Source: JANQPD01 sp963715655 (GTDB taxonomy: Bacteria; Bacteroidota; Bacteroidia; Flavobacteriales; Schleiferiaceae). From it: DNA of 64,000 bases. The stretch is taken from the NCBI GenBank assembly GCA_963715655.1, contig OY970262.1:3100001-3164000 (forward strand), read 5' to 3'. The number at the start of each line of letters is the position of its first letter. The first letter of the stretch is position 1. The translations under genes were made by a program, and so were the position numbers. Positions 40,975 through 54,066 of this stretch are shown here, piece by piece. The notes below the pieces were generated by a model. That model was not told where the DNA came from. It worked only from the letters and a program-made list of their open reading frames with translations, and did no database searches.

Positions 40975-42588
40975 CTAAATAATTACCAATCGTTTAGAAG
41001 CGATATTTCCATTTTTATAAACAGCTTTTACTACATAAATACCTTTAGATAAATGGCCGCAGAATACTTTTTCTGTGGCCTTTATTTTTACCGTCTCACC
41101 CTGTGTATTTACTAAATATAGTTCCACAGGCTTAGTATTAACAAAGCTTAAATTAAAATATTCTTGTGCAGGATTTGGATATACCGCAAAACTCGGCATG
41201 GGCCGCGCTTCATCAAGCCCAATACTCGTTCCACTAACAATAGGAATACTTACCTGACCGTTACCCATCTGATCTGTAGCAAAAGTTAAATTTGCGTTGT
41301 AAACATTTTGTGAATTATAGCTTATGTTTAGCGTTTCAGCCCTGCCGGGTGCAAGAGTAAGCGAAGCCGGAGCACCTTGAAAAAACCTTAAACTAGTATC
41401 GCTTAAAGCGAAATTAGAAACCTGTATCGGTTCAGTACCCTCATTATAAAGTACGTAGTTATAAATATATCTTCCTGCAACTTTGGCCAAGCGTATGGTG
41501 TCATCACTACTATAAAATTGCTTAAAAGTTGGGCGGCTAGTATTGTTGGCTATACTAAAAATTCTATCGGCAAATTGCGGATAATCTACAAACGGATTTC
41601 TAGACGTTTGCAGTGCGGCTATTGCATTATTGCGCGCTTCGTCTATTGCGGTTGGCGGAAAACTAGCGTGCCATGTACGCAAAATCGATTCTTGCGAAGC
41701 AAAAAAGTTTTGGTAATCCTGATAGCGTAAAACAAAATACATCATCGCGCGTGCCGTTGCTCCTTTCTGCACATCTCTTGGTTCAAAAGTACTGCCACTG
41801 CTTTTAGAACCTCCGCTACTCCAACTTCCGGCACCGGAAACTACACCAAAAGGATCGCTTCCACGCTGACTATTAGAGGTATTTGTAGTAGGAAACAAAT
41901 GGTGCATATCACTTTTCATTGGCTCCGAGCTGTTAAATTTAGATTGTGGAAAAGTATGCTCAGTATTAAATTGAGGGTTTCCATTTTGCGCAGCACTTCT
42001 ATTTGCATATCCCGTAATTGTAATGCCCGTATAAATACACTCAAGAGTGTTTACAGTAGCCCCTTGCCCATTATTTTTTTGGTTGTCAACTTGTAAAAAC
42101 ATTTGATCTCTAGCACCATTATAACCCAAAGAATTATAACCTGCCGCCAATTTTACATTTAAAGCTGTTTTCAGCGCCACATCACTCAGATTTTGAGTGC
42201 TATTATAATAAGGATCACTAAATGCACCTTTGCCAATTAAATCTACCGCTACGTGCCCAAATCCACTATTGGTTTTTATAATCAAACCTAAATAATAATC
42301 TACATTCTGATTGGGGGCAAAAGCAACATCAATAGTTTGTGTATCTAAAGGCATCAAGGTAAAAGCCGTGTCGCTAAGTGTAAATGGTAAAATACCGTAA
42401 GCACTAAAAAGGTCAATATCGGTAACAGTTATAGGATAAATTCCAGGATTAAAAACCTGCACTTGTTCAGTAGATGTGCTTAACTCATTAGTATTAGAAA
42501 AATTAAGTACGTTACTTACTACTTGCACATTTTGTGCATTTGTAATACATCCAAAAATCAATAAAAAATATAGTATAGCTTGTTTCAT
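40975..42588 (-). CDS. Secreted endonuclease I-family nuclease with T9SS sorting domain
   Basis: A 537-residue protein. After a signal peptide (residues 1-18, ending TNAQ) come a choice-of-anchor-type beta domain (about 25-120; GIYPITVTDIDLFSAYG) and an Endonuclease I domain (about 130-345) with the catalytic beta-beta-alpha/His core FNTEHTFPQSKF and MHHLFPTTNTSNSQRGSDPF. A second Ig-like domain and a type A C-terminal sorting domain (SFAVYPNPAQEYFNLSFVN, KGIYVVKAVYKNGN) follow. It probably digests extracellular DNA for nutrients or biofilm turnover after T9SS export. The ATG at 42588 starts the signal peptide; the frame is open 27 bp further. Confidence 0.88.
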   Translation of the reverse strand: MKQAILYFLLIFGCITNAQNVQVVSNVLNFSNTNELSTSTEQVQVFNPGIYPITVTDIDLFSAYGILPFTLSDTAFTLMPLDTQTIDVAFAPNQNVDYYLGLIIKTNSGFGHVAVDLIGKGAFSDPYYNSTQNLSDVALKTALNVKLAAGYNSLGYNGARDQMFLQVDNQKNNGQGATVNTLECIYTGITITGYANRSAAQNGNPQFNTEHTFPQSKFNSSEPMKSDMHHLFPTTNTSNSQRGSDPFGVVSGAGSWSSGGSKSSGSTFEPRDVQKGATARAMMYFVLRYQDYQNFFASQESILRTWHASFPPTAIDEARNNAIAALQTSRNPFVDYPQFADRIFSIANNTSRPTFKQFYSSDDTIRLAKVAGRYIYNYVLYNEGTEPIQVSNFALSDTSLRFFQGAPASLTLAPGRAETLNISYNSQNVYNANLTFATDQMGNGQVSIPIVSGTSIGLDEARPMPSFAVYPNPAQEYFNLSFVNTKPVELYLVNTQGETVKIKATEKVFCGHLSKGIYVVKAVYKNGNIASKRLVII

Positions 42589-42988
42589 AGTGTAAAATAA
42601 TGTGCTAAAAATCAAAATACGTTAAGCTATGCAAAAATACTTCTCTTTTATAGTTATACCAATTACTATAGAAATGTATTTCAACATTTTATGCCAAAAG
42701 ATGGCTTAAAACGTATTTCTACGATATTTAAAATACAAGTAGGTATTATTCTCGTTTTAGCCATTTTATCCATTAAAAATTTTAAGAAAAATTTTAGTAA
42801 TGTGAAGATGTGAAATTTTTGCCTTTCTAAAGGATATGTTTTTAGTACGGTGCAATCTTCGACTCTCAAAGGGTTTGTAAAAAATCTGAAATGGTGTCTA
42901 AATTAAGTATGTAAAAATGCTTTAGCTGATACTTAAATTCTAACTTTACAAGTCCCGATAGGGATAAGTGTTTATACTACAAAAGTAC
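42589..42988. other. 400-bp intergenic region upstream of dnaB
   Basis: Low-GC spacer between divergent genes, holding the promoters of the nuclease and of dnaB. A small hairpin, TCCCGATAGGGA (42954-42965), lies about 24 nt before the dnaB ATG, and a near-palindrome TATAGTTATACCAATTACTATA is at about 42651-42672. I see no RNA gene or credible ORF. Confidence 0.5.
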
Positions 42989-44500
42989 ATGGAACAAGCA
43001 AATAATCAGAAGACTAGACCAAATCAAAACAGTAACAAAAACGTAGTTACTTTAGAAAAAGGACGCATACCTCCGCAGGCAGTAGATTTTGAAGAAGCCA
43101 TTTTAGGCGCCATGCTTATCGACAATTCTGCCATTAATGATGTAATTGACATTTTAAAAACGGAAAGTTTTTATAGAACCGAACATCAACTTATTTACGA
43201 AGCGGCAAAAGAACTTTTTGGTGCCAGCCAGCCGGTAGATATTTTAACCATCGCAAATGAGTTGCGCAAACAAGGTAATTTAGACGCCATTGGTGGTGAG
43301 TTTTATCTTATTCAATTAAGCCAAAAAGTTTCATCATCCGCACACAGTGAATTTCACGCCCGAATTATTGTTCAGAAACATATTCAAAGAGAAATGATTC
43401 GCGTGGCCGGAAACATTATGAATAAAGCTTTTGATGAAACAACGGATGTTTTTGAGCTTTTAGATGAAGCTGAACAAAGCTTATTTGAAGTTGCACAGGG
43501 CAACATTTCTAAAAACTACGACACTGCCCAAAGTCTAATTACGGCAGCTATAAAGCGTATTGAGGAAATTTCTAAAAAAGAAGGTTTAAGTGGTGTACCA
43601 TCTGGTTTCACTAAACTTGATAGAATTACTGCGGGATGGCAACCTTCCGATTTGGTAATTATTGCGGCAAGACCCGGTATGGGTAAAACAGCATTTGTAC
43701 TTTCTATGGCAAGAAATATGGCTATAGATCACAAAAAAGCTGTAGCTGTATTTTCGTTAGAGATGTCTTCTGTTCAACTTATTACCAGATTAATTTCAAG
43801 TGAAACAGCCTTAGAATCTGAAAAACTCAGAAAAGGTAATTTGGAAGATCATGAGTGGGCAATTTTGATGAGTAAGGTTAAAAAACTCGAAAAAGCACCT
43901 CTTTTTATTGATGACACCCCCGCCCTCAGCGTTTTTGATTTACGAGCTAAATGCCGAAGATTAAAAGCTACACATGATATTCAAGTAATTATTATTGATT
44001 ACCTGCAATTAATGACTGCGGGAGGTAGTAATAAAAATGGCGGTAACCGTGAACAAGAAATCAGCACCATTTCGCGTTCTCTTAAAAGTATTGCCAAAGA
44101 ATTGAATATTCCGGTAATCGCTTTATCGCAATTAAGCCGTGCCGTAGAAACGCGTGGTGGAGATAAACGACCAATGCTTTCAGATTTACGTGAGTCCGGT
44201 GCCATTGAGCAAGATGCTGATATTGTAACTTTTATTTACAGACCTGAATATTATAAAATTTACGAATGGCCCGATGATGGAGGTGATTGTACCAACCAAG
44301 GCGAATTTATTATTGCAAAACATCGTAACGGTGGGCTTGATAATATTCGCTTAAAGTTTGAAGGACATTTGGCCAAATTTTCAGATTTAGAAGAACTTGA
44401 AGCCTACGGAGAAAATGCTCCAGTGTTTGAATCTAAAATGAATAACGGAAATTTTTTAAACGAAAGAAACAGCAGTAATAATGATGAAACTCCCTTCTAA
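42989..44500 (+). CDS. dnaB: Replicative DNA helicase
   Basis: A 503-residue hexameric helicase. Residues 30-130 form the N-terminal DnaB domain (PPQAVDFEEAILGAMLIDNS); the C-terminal RecA-like domain has Walker A ARPGMGKTAFVLS, Walker B VIIIDYLQLM and the ALSQLSRAVETRG motif. It unwinds DNA at the replication fork and binds DnaG. No intein is present. The N-terminal 25 residues are a polar, Asn-rich extension. The 3' end overlaps the next gene by 20 bp. The ATG at 42989 is preferred over a GTG at 42968. Confidence 0.97.
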   Translation: MEQANNQKTRPNQNSNKNVVTLEKGRIPPQAVDFEEAILGAMLIDNSAINDVIDILKTESFYRTEHQLIYEAAKELFGASQPVDILTIANELRKQGNLDAIGGEFYLIQLSQKVSSSAHSEFHARIIVQKHIQREMIRVAGNIMNKAFDETTDVFELLDEAEQSLFEVAQGNISKNYDTAQSLITAAIKRIEEISKKEGLSGVPSGFTKLDRITAGWQPSDLVIIAARPGMGKTAFVLSMARNMAIDHKKAVAVFSLEMSSVQLITRLISSETALESEKLRKGNLEDHEWAILMSKVKKLEKAPLFIDDTPALSVFDLRAKCRRLKATHDIQVIIIDYLQLMTAGGSNKNGGNREQEISTISRSLKSIAKELNIPVIALSQLSRAVETRGGDKRPMLSDLRESGAIEQDADIVTFIYRPEYYKIYEWPDDGGDCTNQGEFIIAKHRNGGLDNIRLKFEGHLAKFSDLEELEAYGENAPVFESKMNNGNFLNERNSSNNDETPF

Positions 44501-45758
44501 TAGAATTTTTTCCTTTTTGCTAATCATCTTTTCCTGGTCGCTTAGCGCGAATATGATTTTGATACCTATGGATGAAGATGGTCAAAAAGAACATTTGAAA
44601 GCCTATGGTTTAGCCTATTGGATTTTAGAAAAAGGAGAAGAAGTAGAGTGGCTTTTAAACTACAGAGGCGGAAGCTTCTTAATTCCCTCTTCAGATAGGT
44701 TTAAAGCAGAGTGCTCTGTTAGAAACATTTCTTATGAAGTTATAAGTGATGCGCAAGCGCAAGGAATTCGTGTTTCAATAAGCAGTCCAGCCGTAAATCA
44801 GGAAGTGGTTAAATTACAAAAAGCACCTAAAATTGCGGTGTATTCACCTAAGGGAAATCAACCTTGGGATGATGCTGTAACGCTTGTACTTACCTACGCA
44901 GAAATTCCGTATGATGTAATTTATGATGAAGAAGTATTGAATGATATTTTGCCGCTTTATGATTGGCTGCATCTTCACCACGAAGATTTTACAGGGCAAT
45001 ATGGCAAATTTTATGCAGCGTTTAGAAGTGCTGCTTGGTACATTGAGCAAAAACAAAATGCTGAAGCTGAAGCTAAACGTATGGGATTTAGTAAAGTTAG
45101 CGAGCAAAAGTTAGCGGTGGCCCAAAAAATAAGAGAGTACACAGCAGGCGGTGGCTTTACCTTTGCCATGTGCTCTGCTACTGATAGTTATGATATTAGT
45201 TTAGCCGCAGCGGGCGTAGATATTTGTGAACCAATGTTTGATGGCGATGGTACCACACCAAACTATCAATCCAAACTCAACTACAGTAGAACATTTGCTT
45301 TTCGCGATTTTTCATTAGTACAAGATCCTTCTAAATATGAGTTCTCTAACATTGATGTTACTGAAACGCGAATGCGGAAAGTGAAGGCGGAAAATGATTA
45401 TTTTTCGCTGTTTGAGTTCTCAGCAAAATGGGATGTAGTACCCAGCATGCTTACACAAAATCATACGCAAATTGTAAAAGGTTTTATGGGGCAAACCACC
45501 GCCTTTAATAAAAAATACATTAAATCAGATGTATTAATTCTCGGGGAATTAAAAAGTGCAGACGAAGCTCGTTATATCCATGGAGAATTTGGAAAGGGCA
45601 CCTGGACTTTCTATGGTGGTCATGACCCCGAAGATTATCAACACCGCGTTGGAGATCCTAAAACTGAACTTGAACTGTATCCAAATTCACCTGGATACCG
45701 ATTAATCTTAAATAACATTTTGTTTCCGGCAGCTAAAAAGGAAAAGCAGAAAACCTAG
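44481..45758 (+). CDS. Exported protein of the 'asparagine synthetase B' misnamed Bacteroidota family
   Basis: A 425-residue protein with a signal peptide (residues 1-24, ending LSAN). The mature part reads LIPMDEDGQKEHLKAYGLAY, EWLLNYRGGSFLIPSSD, AVYSPKGNQPWDDAVTLVLT and PLYDWLHLHHEDFTGQYGKF, a set I know from Bacteroidota proteins often labelled asparagine synthetase B. No AsnB glutaminase Cys or ATP-pyrophosphatase loop is visible, and the signal peptide argues against that cytoplasmic enzyme. The AVTLVLTYAEIPYDVIYD and GGGFTFAMCSATDS parts suggest a class I glutamine amidotransferase-like fold. It overlaps dnaB by 20 bp, so translation is probably coupled. Confidence 0.72.
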   Translation: MMKLPSNRIFSFLLIIFSWSLSANMILIPMDEDGQKEHLKAYGLAYWILEKGEEVEWLLNYRGGSFLIPSSDRFKAECSVRNISYEVISDAQAQGIRVSISSPAVNQEVVKLQKAPKIAVYSPKGNQPWDDAVTLVLTYAEIPYDVIYDEEVLNDILPLYDWLHLHHEDFTGQYGKFYAAFRSAAWYIEQKQNAEAEAKRMGFSKVSEQKLAVAQKIREYTAGGGFTFAMCSATDSYDISLAAAGVDICEPMFDGDGTTPNYQSKLNYSRTFAFRDFSLVQDPSKYEFSNIDVTETRMRKVKAENDYFSLFEFSAKWDVVPSMLTQNHTQIVKGFMGQTTAFNKKYIKSDVLILGELKSADEARYIHGEFGKGTWTFYGGHDPEDYQHRVGDPKTELELYPNSPGYRLILNNILFPAAKKEKQKT

Positions 45759-45764
45759 TAGAGA

Positions 45765-47642
45765 TTAATTAAAAAACCTCCAATCAATACCTACTACAAA
45801 CACTCTTCTTGGTAACGCATAATCAGGCGCTGCGTAATAATTACCACTCGTAAAACCCTGATTAACATGCTCATACTTCAAATAAAAACGCGCTGATTTT
45901 AGTTGAAAATTAGCAAAAGCATTTAATATCGGGTAATTACCAATTGCATATTTGTTTTCTACATAAAAAGTACCAGTAGCAGGGTTATAAGAAGGACTGT
46001 TGTAACTACTAAAATAATTTACTTCTGTACCCAATAAACATTTTAACTCATTCTTGAATAAGGAAAATTCAAAGTATAATGCATTTCTACTAATAAAATT
46101 AGGCAAAGGCAGTACATCGTTATCATCAGCTACAGTCTGATAGATCACTCTATTATCAAAATGAATAAATTTGAAAAAGGTAAAGTTTTGTTTCAATTCA
46201 AATTGATTAATCGCTATTAAACCATTGTTTTGTGCAGGTACAGCATCAGCATTAAAGTAAACATAATCATTAATCAAAATTGTTCTTACTGTAAAGCTTC
46301 CTTGCTTGGACCACTTAACACCATAAGTGAATTCGTTTTCGGTGGTTTTTCCAAAATTATTTCGCCAAATAAAATGATTAGATCTATAAAATTGGGTTTT
46401 TATATTTTGATAAAAAGAACGAACTGAATATCCACCAAAGCCTTTCAATTGCTTGTATAAAGACAGTTCACCGGAAGATTCTATTTGTACACTACCCGCT
46501 AGTGGGCCCGTTAATATATATTCTCCTTTACCTTTAACATCAACAATATTTCTAACCGTTCCACCTATCCTTGATACCAATCCAATATTATTACCCGATA
46601 GTAAGAAATTACCATCACTATATTCATTATAGCTGTGCTTTATACCCGTTAACAAACGTAAGTTTGATGTGTTTCCAATTTTTCCCTTAAGATATACTGT
46701 GTTCTCTACGGAAGTAAATGCATTACTATCTAAGAATAGATCGTCTGCAAAAAAGGAGTTTTGATAAAAATCTGTCTCTCCAAAGCTTTGATAGGTTTCA
46801 ATAAATTGCTCATACTTTACTGAATGTCCTAGCTTAAAGAAAGGTTTCTCCATTTTAGTTGGCCCTACTGAATTCTTAGAGATAGTGGTGTCATTAACTC
46901 CTCCAACCTGAAACAGGTTAAAGGCCACATCATTATGTACCACTCTCCTTTTAAGTATGCGTTGATCTTGCTCTAAATTTACAGGGATGAGAATTTGATC
47001 TTCAAATTTATTCTCCTCAAAATCATTAATATTAGCAATTCCACCATTTTGACCTATCTCTCTTTTTTCCTGAATATAAAATGTAGAAACCTCGGTTTTA
47101 GATTTAGGATTAAAATACTTAGAGTTAGCTACAAACTTATAACCCTTCGCCAATTCGTTTGTATAATTACCAATACTGTTTAATCGATGGTAATGTACTC
47201 CCACGTTCCAAAATTCATTTACATTTTGAGTATGGTAAATATCAAACACTTGTCCACGCCCATAACCCATTCTATAGTGCGCCTCCGTTAAAGGTGAACG
47301 CACATAAAATTGCTTTACATTCTCCAGAAGCAATACCTCTGATTGCAGACCAAAAAAATCATAAATATCCCAAATAGATCGCTTAGATTGATAGATTAAA
47401 TTATTACTAGCTTGACCTAAATTTCCTAATCTAATTGAACCAAATTGATCTTCCCCTGAGAAGCTCCATTTATAATAAGCCCCTAAATTTCTAAAGGATG
47501 TGTCAATGAAGAAGTACTCATTTTCATTATTAGTTGTAAACTGGTGCGAAAACTGAGGATTAGGAATAGGTTGATATAGCTGTTGTGCCCAAGCAACTGC
47601 TGAAAACATCAATCCAATACAAAGACATATACCATTTTTCAT
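45765..47642 (-). CDS. Putative outer-membrane porin
   Basis: A 625-residue protein. The signal peptide (residues 1-20, ending AWAQQ) follows the ATG at 47642; the longer frame upstream runs through the rRNA terminator and is rejected. The mature part is composed of many amphipathic strands (FRNLGAYYKWSFSGEDQFGS, LRLLTGIKHSYNEYSDG, AFANFQLKSARFYLKYEHV) and ends in FVVGIDWRFFN, an aromatic-ended barrel strand. This matches the Bacteroidota 'putative porin' family. Cargo unknown. An exact TATTTTTG box (minus strand, 47669-47676) lies between its start and the rRNA terminator, so it probably has its own promoter. Confidence 0.75.
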   Translation of the reverse strand: MKNGICLCIGLMFSAVAWAQQLYQPIPNPQFSHQFTTNNENEYFFIDTSFRNLGAYYKWSFSGEDQFGSIRLGNLGQASNNLIYQSKRSIWDIYDFFGLQSEVLLLENVKQFYVRSPLTEAHYRMGYGRGQVFDIYHTQNVNEFWNVGVHYHRLNSIGNYTNELAKGYKFVANSKYFNPKSKTEVSTFYIQEKREIGQNGGIANINDFEENKFEDQILIPVNLEQDQRILKRRVVHNDVAFNLFQVGGVNDTTISKNSVGPTKMEKPFFKLGHSVKYEQFIETYQSFGETDFYQNSFFADDLFLDSNAFTSVENTVYLKGKIGNTSNLRLLTGIKHSYNEYSDGNFLLSGNNIGLVSRIGGTVRNIVDVKGKGEYILTGPLAGSVQIESSGELSLYKQLKGFGGYSVRSFYQNIKTQFYRSNHFIWRNNFGKTTENEFTYGVKWSKQGSFTVRTILINDYVYFNADAVPAQNNGLIAINQFELKQNFTFFKFIHFDNRVIYQTVADDNDVLPLPNFISRNALYFEFSLFKNELKCLLGTEVNYFSSYNSPSYNPATGTFYVENKYAIGNYPILNAFANFQLKSARFYLKYEHVNQGFTSGNYYAAPDYALPRRVFVVGIDWRFFN

Positions 47643-47679
47643 ACAATGTATATAGGCAAATATTTGACCAAAAATAGGG

Positions 47680-47709
47680 AAAAAAAAAGCCCCGCTAAAA
47701 GCGGGGCTT
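47680..47709 (-). terminator. Intrinsic terminator of the rRNA operon
   Basis: On the minus strand AGCCCCGC-ttttA-GCGGGGCT forms a GC-rich 8-bp stem with a 5-nt loop, followed by eight T residues. It ends 5-6 nt downstream of the 5S 3' end. Confidence 0.92.
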
Positions 47710-47714
47710 AAAAT

Positions 47715-47821
47715 TGGCAACGACATACTCTCCCAGATATTACTCTAGTACCATCTGCGCTGGTGGGCTTAACTACTCTGTTCGAAAAGGGAAGAGGTGA
47801 TCCCCACCGCTATAGTCACCA
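47715..47821 (-). rRNA. rrf: 5S ribosomal RNA
   Basis: About 107 nt. The 5' TGGTGAC pairs with the 3' GTTGCCA to close helix I, and the conserved GATCACCTCTTCCC, CGAACAGAGTAGTTAAGCCC and CACCAGCGCAGATGGTACT segments are present. Last gene of the operon, just before its terminator. The ends are set from the closing helix and could be off by a few bases. Confidence 0.93.
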
Positions 47822-47839
47822 TAATTTTTAAATATTATA

Positions 47840-47866
47840 ACATATTGAGAAAGTAAATACATAAAA
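47840..47866 (-). other. 23S 3' processing-stem arm
   Basis: This stretch is the inverse complement, with a 2-nt gap, of 50763-50786. In the transcript the two arms would pair across 23S rRNA as the RNase III-type processing stem. Confidence 0.7.
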
Positions 47867-47873
47867 CACATCG

Positions 47874-50748
<2,875 letters not shown>

Positions 50749-50762
50749 TATTATTCGACTAC

Positions 50763-50786
50763 TTTATGTATTTACTCTCAATATGT
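50763..50786 (-). other. 23S 5' processing-stem arm
   Basis: Pairs with 47840-47866 on the other side of 23S rRNA. Immediately before it (transcript sense) is GTTCTTTGACATATTGAGAG, similar to the boxA-like leader sequence upstream of 16S. Confidence 0.7.
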
Positions 50787-50825
50787 CAAAGAACTTACTT
50801 ATGTGATACAAATATCACTTAATTG

Positions 50826-50899
50826 TGGAGAATATCGGAGTCGAACCGATGACCTCCTGCGTGCAAGGCAGGCGCTCTAGCCAGCTGAGCTAATCCCCC
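50826..50899 (-). tRNA. tRNA-Ala (anticodon UGC)
   Basis: A 74-nt cloverleaf. Acceptor GGGGGAT pairs with ATTCTCC; the D-loop has AGCTCAGCTGGCTAGAGC; the anticodon arm is CTGCCTTGCACGCAG; the T-arm is CGGTTCGACTCCG. Discriminator A; CCA not encoded. In the 16S-23S spacer, as usual for rrn operons. Confidence 0.96.
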
Positions 50900-50911
50900 T
50901 TTTCTTATTTG

Positions 50912-50985
50912 TAGTCCCGCGCAGATTTGAACTGCGGACCTCTACATTATCAGTGTAGCGCTCTAACCAACTGAGCTACGGGACT
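50912..50985 (-). tRNA. tRNA-Ile (anticodon GAU)
   Basis: A 74-nt cloverleaf. Acceptor AGTCCCG pairs with CGGGACT; D-arm AGCTCAGTTGGTTAGAGC; anticodon arm CTACACTGATAATGTAG; T-arm GCAGTTCAAATCTGC. Discriminator A. The two tRNAs are 12 bp apart. Confidence 0.96.
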
Positions 50986-51030
50986 GCAATTCTGTACGGG
51001 ATTCCTTTAAGAAAAGGTATAAGTAAGAAT

Positions 51031-51052
51031 AAAAGAAAAAGAAGGAGAAATG
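51031..51052 (-). other. 16S 3' processing-stem arm
   Basis: AAAAGAAAAAGAAGGAGAAATG is nearly the inverse complement of 52640-52663 (CATTTCTTACCTTCTTTTTC), which lies upstream of 16S. The arms would pair around 16S rRNA. Confidence 0.65.
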
Positions 51053-51079
51053 AAACTTCATCAAAAAGCTTTACTTCTC

Positions 51080-52600
<1,521 letters not shown>

Positions 52601-52639
52601 AGATTGTTTGAATTTTTAAAAGCTCAAAGGACGAGGTTA

Positions 52640-52684
52640 CATTTCTTACCTTCTTTTTCTCTCAATATTTTAAAGAACAATTTT
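52640..52684 (-). promoter_or_regulatory. rRNA leader: boxA-like site and 16S processing-stem arm
   Basis: In transcript sense the leader contains TTGTTCTTTAAAATATTGAG, which resembles the boxA antitermination motif (TGCTCTTTAACA), followed by the left arm of the 16S processing stem. A similar TTCTTTGACATATTGAG precedes 23S. Confidence 0.55.
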
Positions 52685-52704
52685 TCTTCCCTTTTTCGGG
52701 GCGG

Positions 52705-52734
52705 CAAATGTACAAACAATTTTGACACTTGCAA
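52705..52734 (-). promoter_or_regulatory. rrn promoter P1 (closest to 16S)
   Basis: Minus strand: TTG (52734-52732), 19-bp spacer, TACATTTG (52712-52705), directly followed by GCCGCCCC. This matches the Bacteroidota -33/-7 consensus exactly. Transcription would start near 52701, about 100 nt before 16S. Confidence 0.88.
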
Positions 52735-52795
52735 GACTTTTTAAAAAATTATTTTAACTTTTTATTTTTGTCTTTTTCCCTGTTTTTCGGGGCGG

Positions 52796-52827
52796 CAAAT
52801 ATATGGTGGTTTATTTTATTCTCGCAA
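52796..52827 (-). promoter_or_regulatory. rrn promoter P2
   Basis: Minus strand: TTG (52827-52825), 21-bp spacer, TATATTTG (52803-52796), then GCCGCCCC. Second of four near-identical tandem promoters; its spacer is slightly long. Confidence 0.8.
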
Positions 52828-52887
52828 GTAAAACTTGAAATTTTTTCAACCACTTTTTTAAGAACCGTTTCCCTGTTTTTGGGGCGG

Positions 52888-52916
52888 CAAATATACTTCA
52901 GTTTTTGTTTCTACAA
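52888..52916 (-). promoter_or_regulatory. rrn promoter P3
   Basis: Minus strand: TTG (52916-52914), 18-bp spacer, TATATTTG (52895-52888), then GCCGCCCC. Confidence 0.82.
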
Positions 52917-52992
52917 ACATTTTTTTGAAATATTTTTTAAAGCCCTAAAACCAGTTGTGAAAAGAACATTTCCCATTGCGTTAACGGGGCGG

Positions 52993-53022
52993 CAAATGTA
53001 ATATGGTTTTTCAAATGTGCAA
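52993..53022 (-). promoter_or_regulatory. rrn promoter P4 (most distal)
   Basis: Minus strand: TTG (53022-53020), 19-bp spacer, TACATTTG (53000-52993), then GCCGCCCC. The match to the consensus is exact. Confidence 0.85.
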
Positions 53023-53086
53023 CACCTAAACTAAGAAAATGAGTAAATAATGTATATCAAACTGATTATCAATCTTATATTTTCAT

Positions 53087-53755
53087 CTAAGGGTTACTCC
53101 TGCTCACTAAAGTTGTTTTACCCTTTACCATTTGCCCTTCATTTATGGCAAAACGATAAATAAATCCCGCCATTTCTGAGGGCGAAACTTCTGCCTTATA
53201 GCCGGGAAATGCTTCTTTTAACATTTCCGTTTGAACTGCACCCAATGCTAAAGTATTAAATGACCATTCTTTTTCTTGAAATTCTGCTTGAAAACATTCT
53301 GCTAAACATGCCATCGCTGCCTTGGAAGAACTGTAAGCTGATAGTCCTGGGAATTTTTGTGTACCCGTAACACCTCCCACGCTAGATATAAATATTATAT
53401 GTGCGTGTACAGATAATTTTGCAAGCACGGATTGTGTGAGTAAATATGGCGTAATAACATTTACCTTGTTGGATTGAATCAAGTCCTTTTCTTGCATCTT
53501 TTCCATCGGCTTGTTAATTAAGAGCCCTGCATTATGTATTAGTACGTCAACACTTTCAACTTCTTGAGCAACCATTTCGCGGAAATCACCATCCGAAATA
53601 TCTCCTTTAAGGTAAATTAAACGTTTTGAATTAATAGACTGAAGTGTTTCGGACACTCTAGAAATTGCAAATACTCGATGACCTTCTTGTAAAAAGTGCT
53701 TTACTAATGCAAATCCAATACCCCTACCGGCACCTGTTATAATTATATTCTTCAT
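53087..53755 (-). CDS. Short-chain dehydrogenase/reductase (SDR)
   Basis: A 222-residue classical SDR. The NAD(P) site is IITGAGRGIGFALVKHFL, the NAG motif is LIHNAGLLINKP, and the catalytic Ser, Tyr and Lys are in FISSVGGVTG and YSSSKAAMACLA. It reduces or oxidises a small carbonyl or alcohol; the substrate is unknown. Monocistronic, ending 65 bp beyond the farthest rrn promoter, so rrn transcription starts close behind its stop. Confidence 0.87.
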   Translation of the reverse strand: MKNIIITGAGRGIGFALVKHFLQEGHRVFAISRVSETLQSINSKRLIYLKGDISDGDFREMVAQEVESVDVLIHNAGLLINKPMEKMQEKDLIQSNKVNVITPYLLTQSVLAKLSVHAHIIFISSVGGVTGTQKFPGLSAYSSSKAAMACLAECFQAEFQEKEWSFNTLALGAVQTEMLKEAFPGYKAEVSPSEMAGFIYRFAINEGQMVKGKTTLVSRSNP

Positions 53756-54066
53756 AACGCAAGTATATATATAAGGAGTTTTAAAACCTATGGCTTAGCA
53801 CTAATATTTACAACACTTATAATCATGCATATATAAGTATCTAAAATTAAAGCTGTGAAAATTTAGGTCTTGGTTTGTATATATTAATAGAATAGCGAGT
53901 TTTTAACGTAAGTCCGTTTTAAAAAAAGTGTAATACGTACCTTTTAAAAGAAGGCTACCCCGAATAACCTGTGGAGCGTTTATAACTTAAGTGAAATTCA
54001 TCACCATAAAAAAGCCCATACATATATATGCATGGGCTTTTAATAAAGTATAAAACTACGTAATAG
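53756..54066. other. 311-bp intergenic region with no gene
   Basis: Upstream of the SDR gene and downstream of the E2 gene, both on the minus strand. Apart from the terminator at 54008-54042 it holds AT-rich DNA with several TATATA tracts, where the SDR promoter must lie. No RNA gene or ORF recognised. Confidence 0.5.
54008..54042 (-). terminator. Intrinsic terminator of the pdhA-E2 operon
   Basis: AAAGCCCAT and ATGGGCTTT form a 9-bp stem around an inner palindrome CATATATATG, with T-runs in the minus-strand transcript. It lies 25 bp past the E2 stop. Confidence 0.8.

Noticed and set aside
42681..42869. A 62-codon ORF on the minus strand upstream of dnaB
   Set aside because: It has no recognisable domain, no good leader, and odd composition; more likely chance in AT-rich DNA.
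47643..47726. An N-terminal extension of the porin gene to 47726
   Set aside because: It would translate through the rRNA terminator and part of the 5S 3' end; the ATG at 47642 begins a proper signal peptide.
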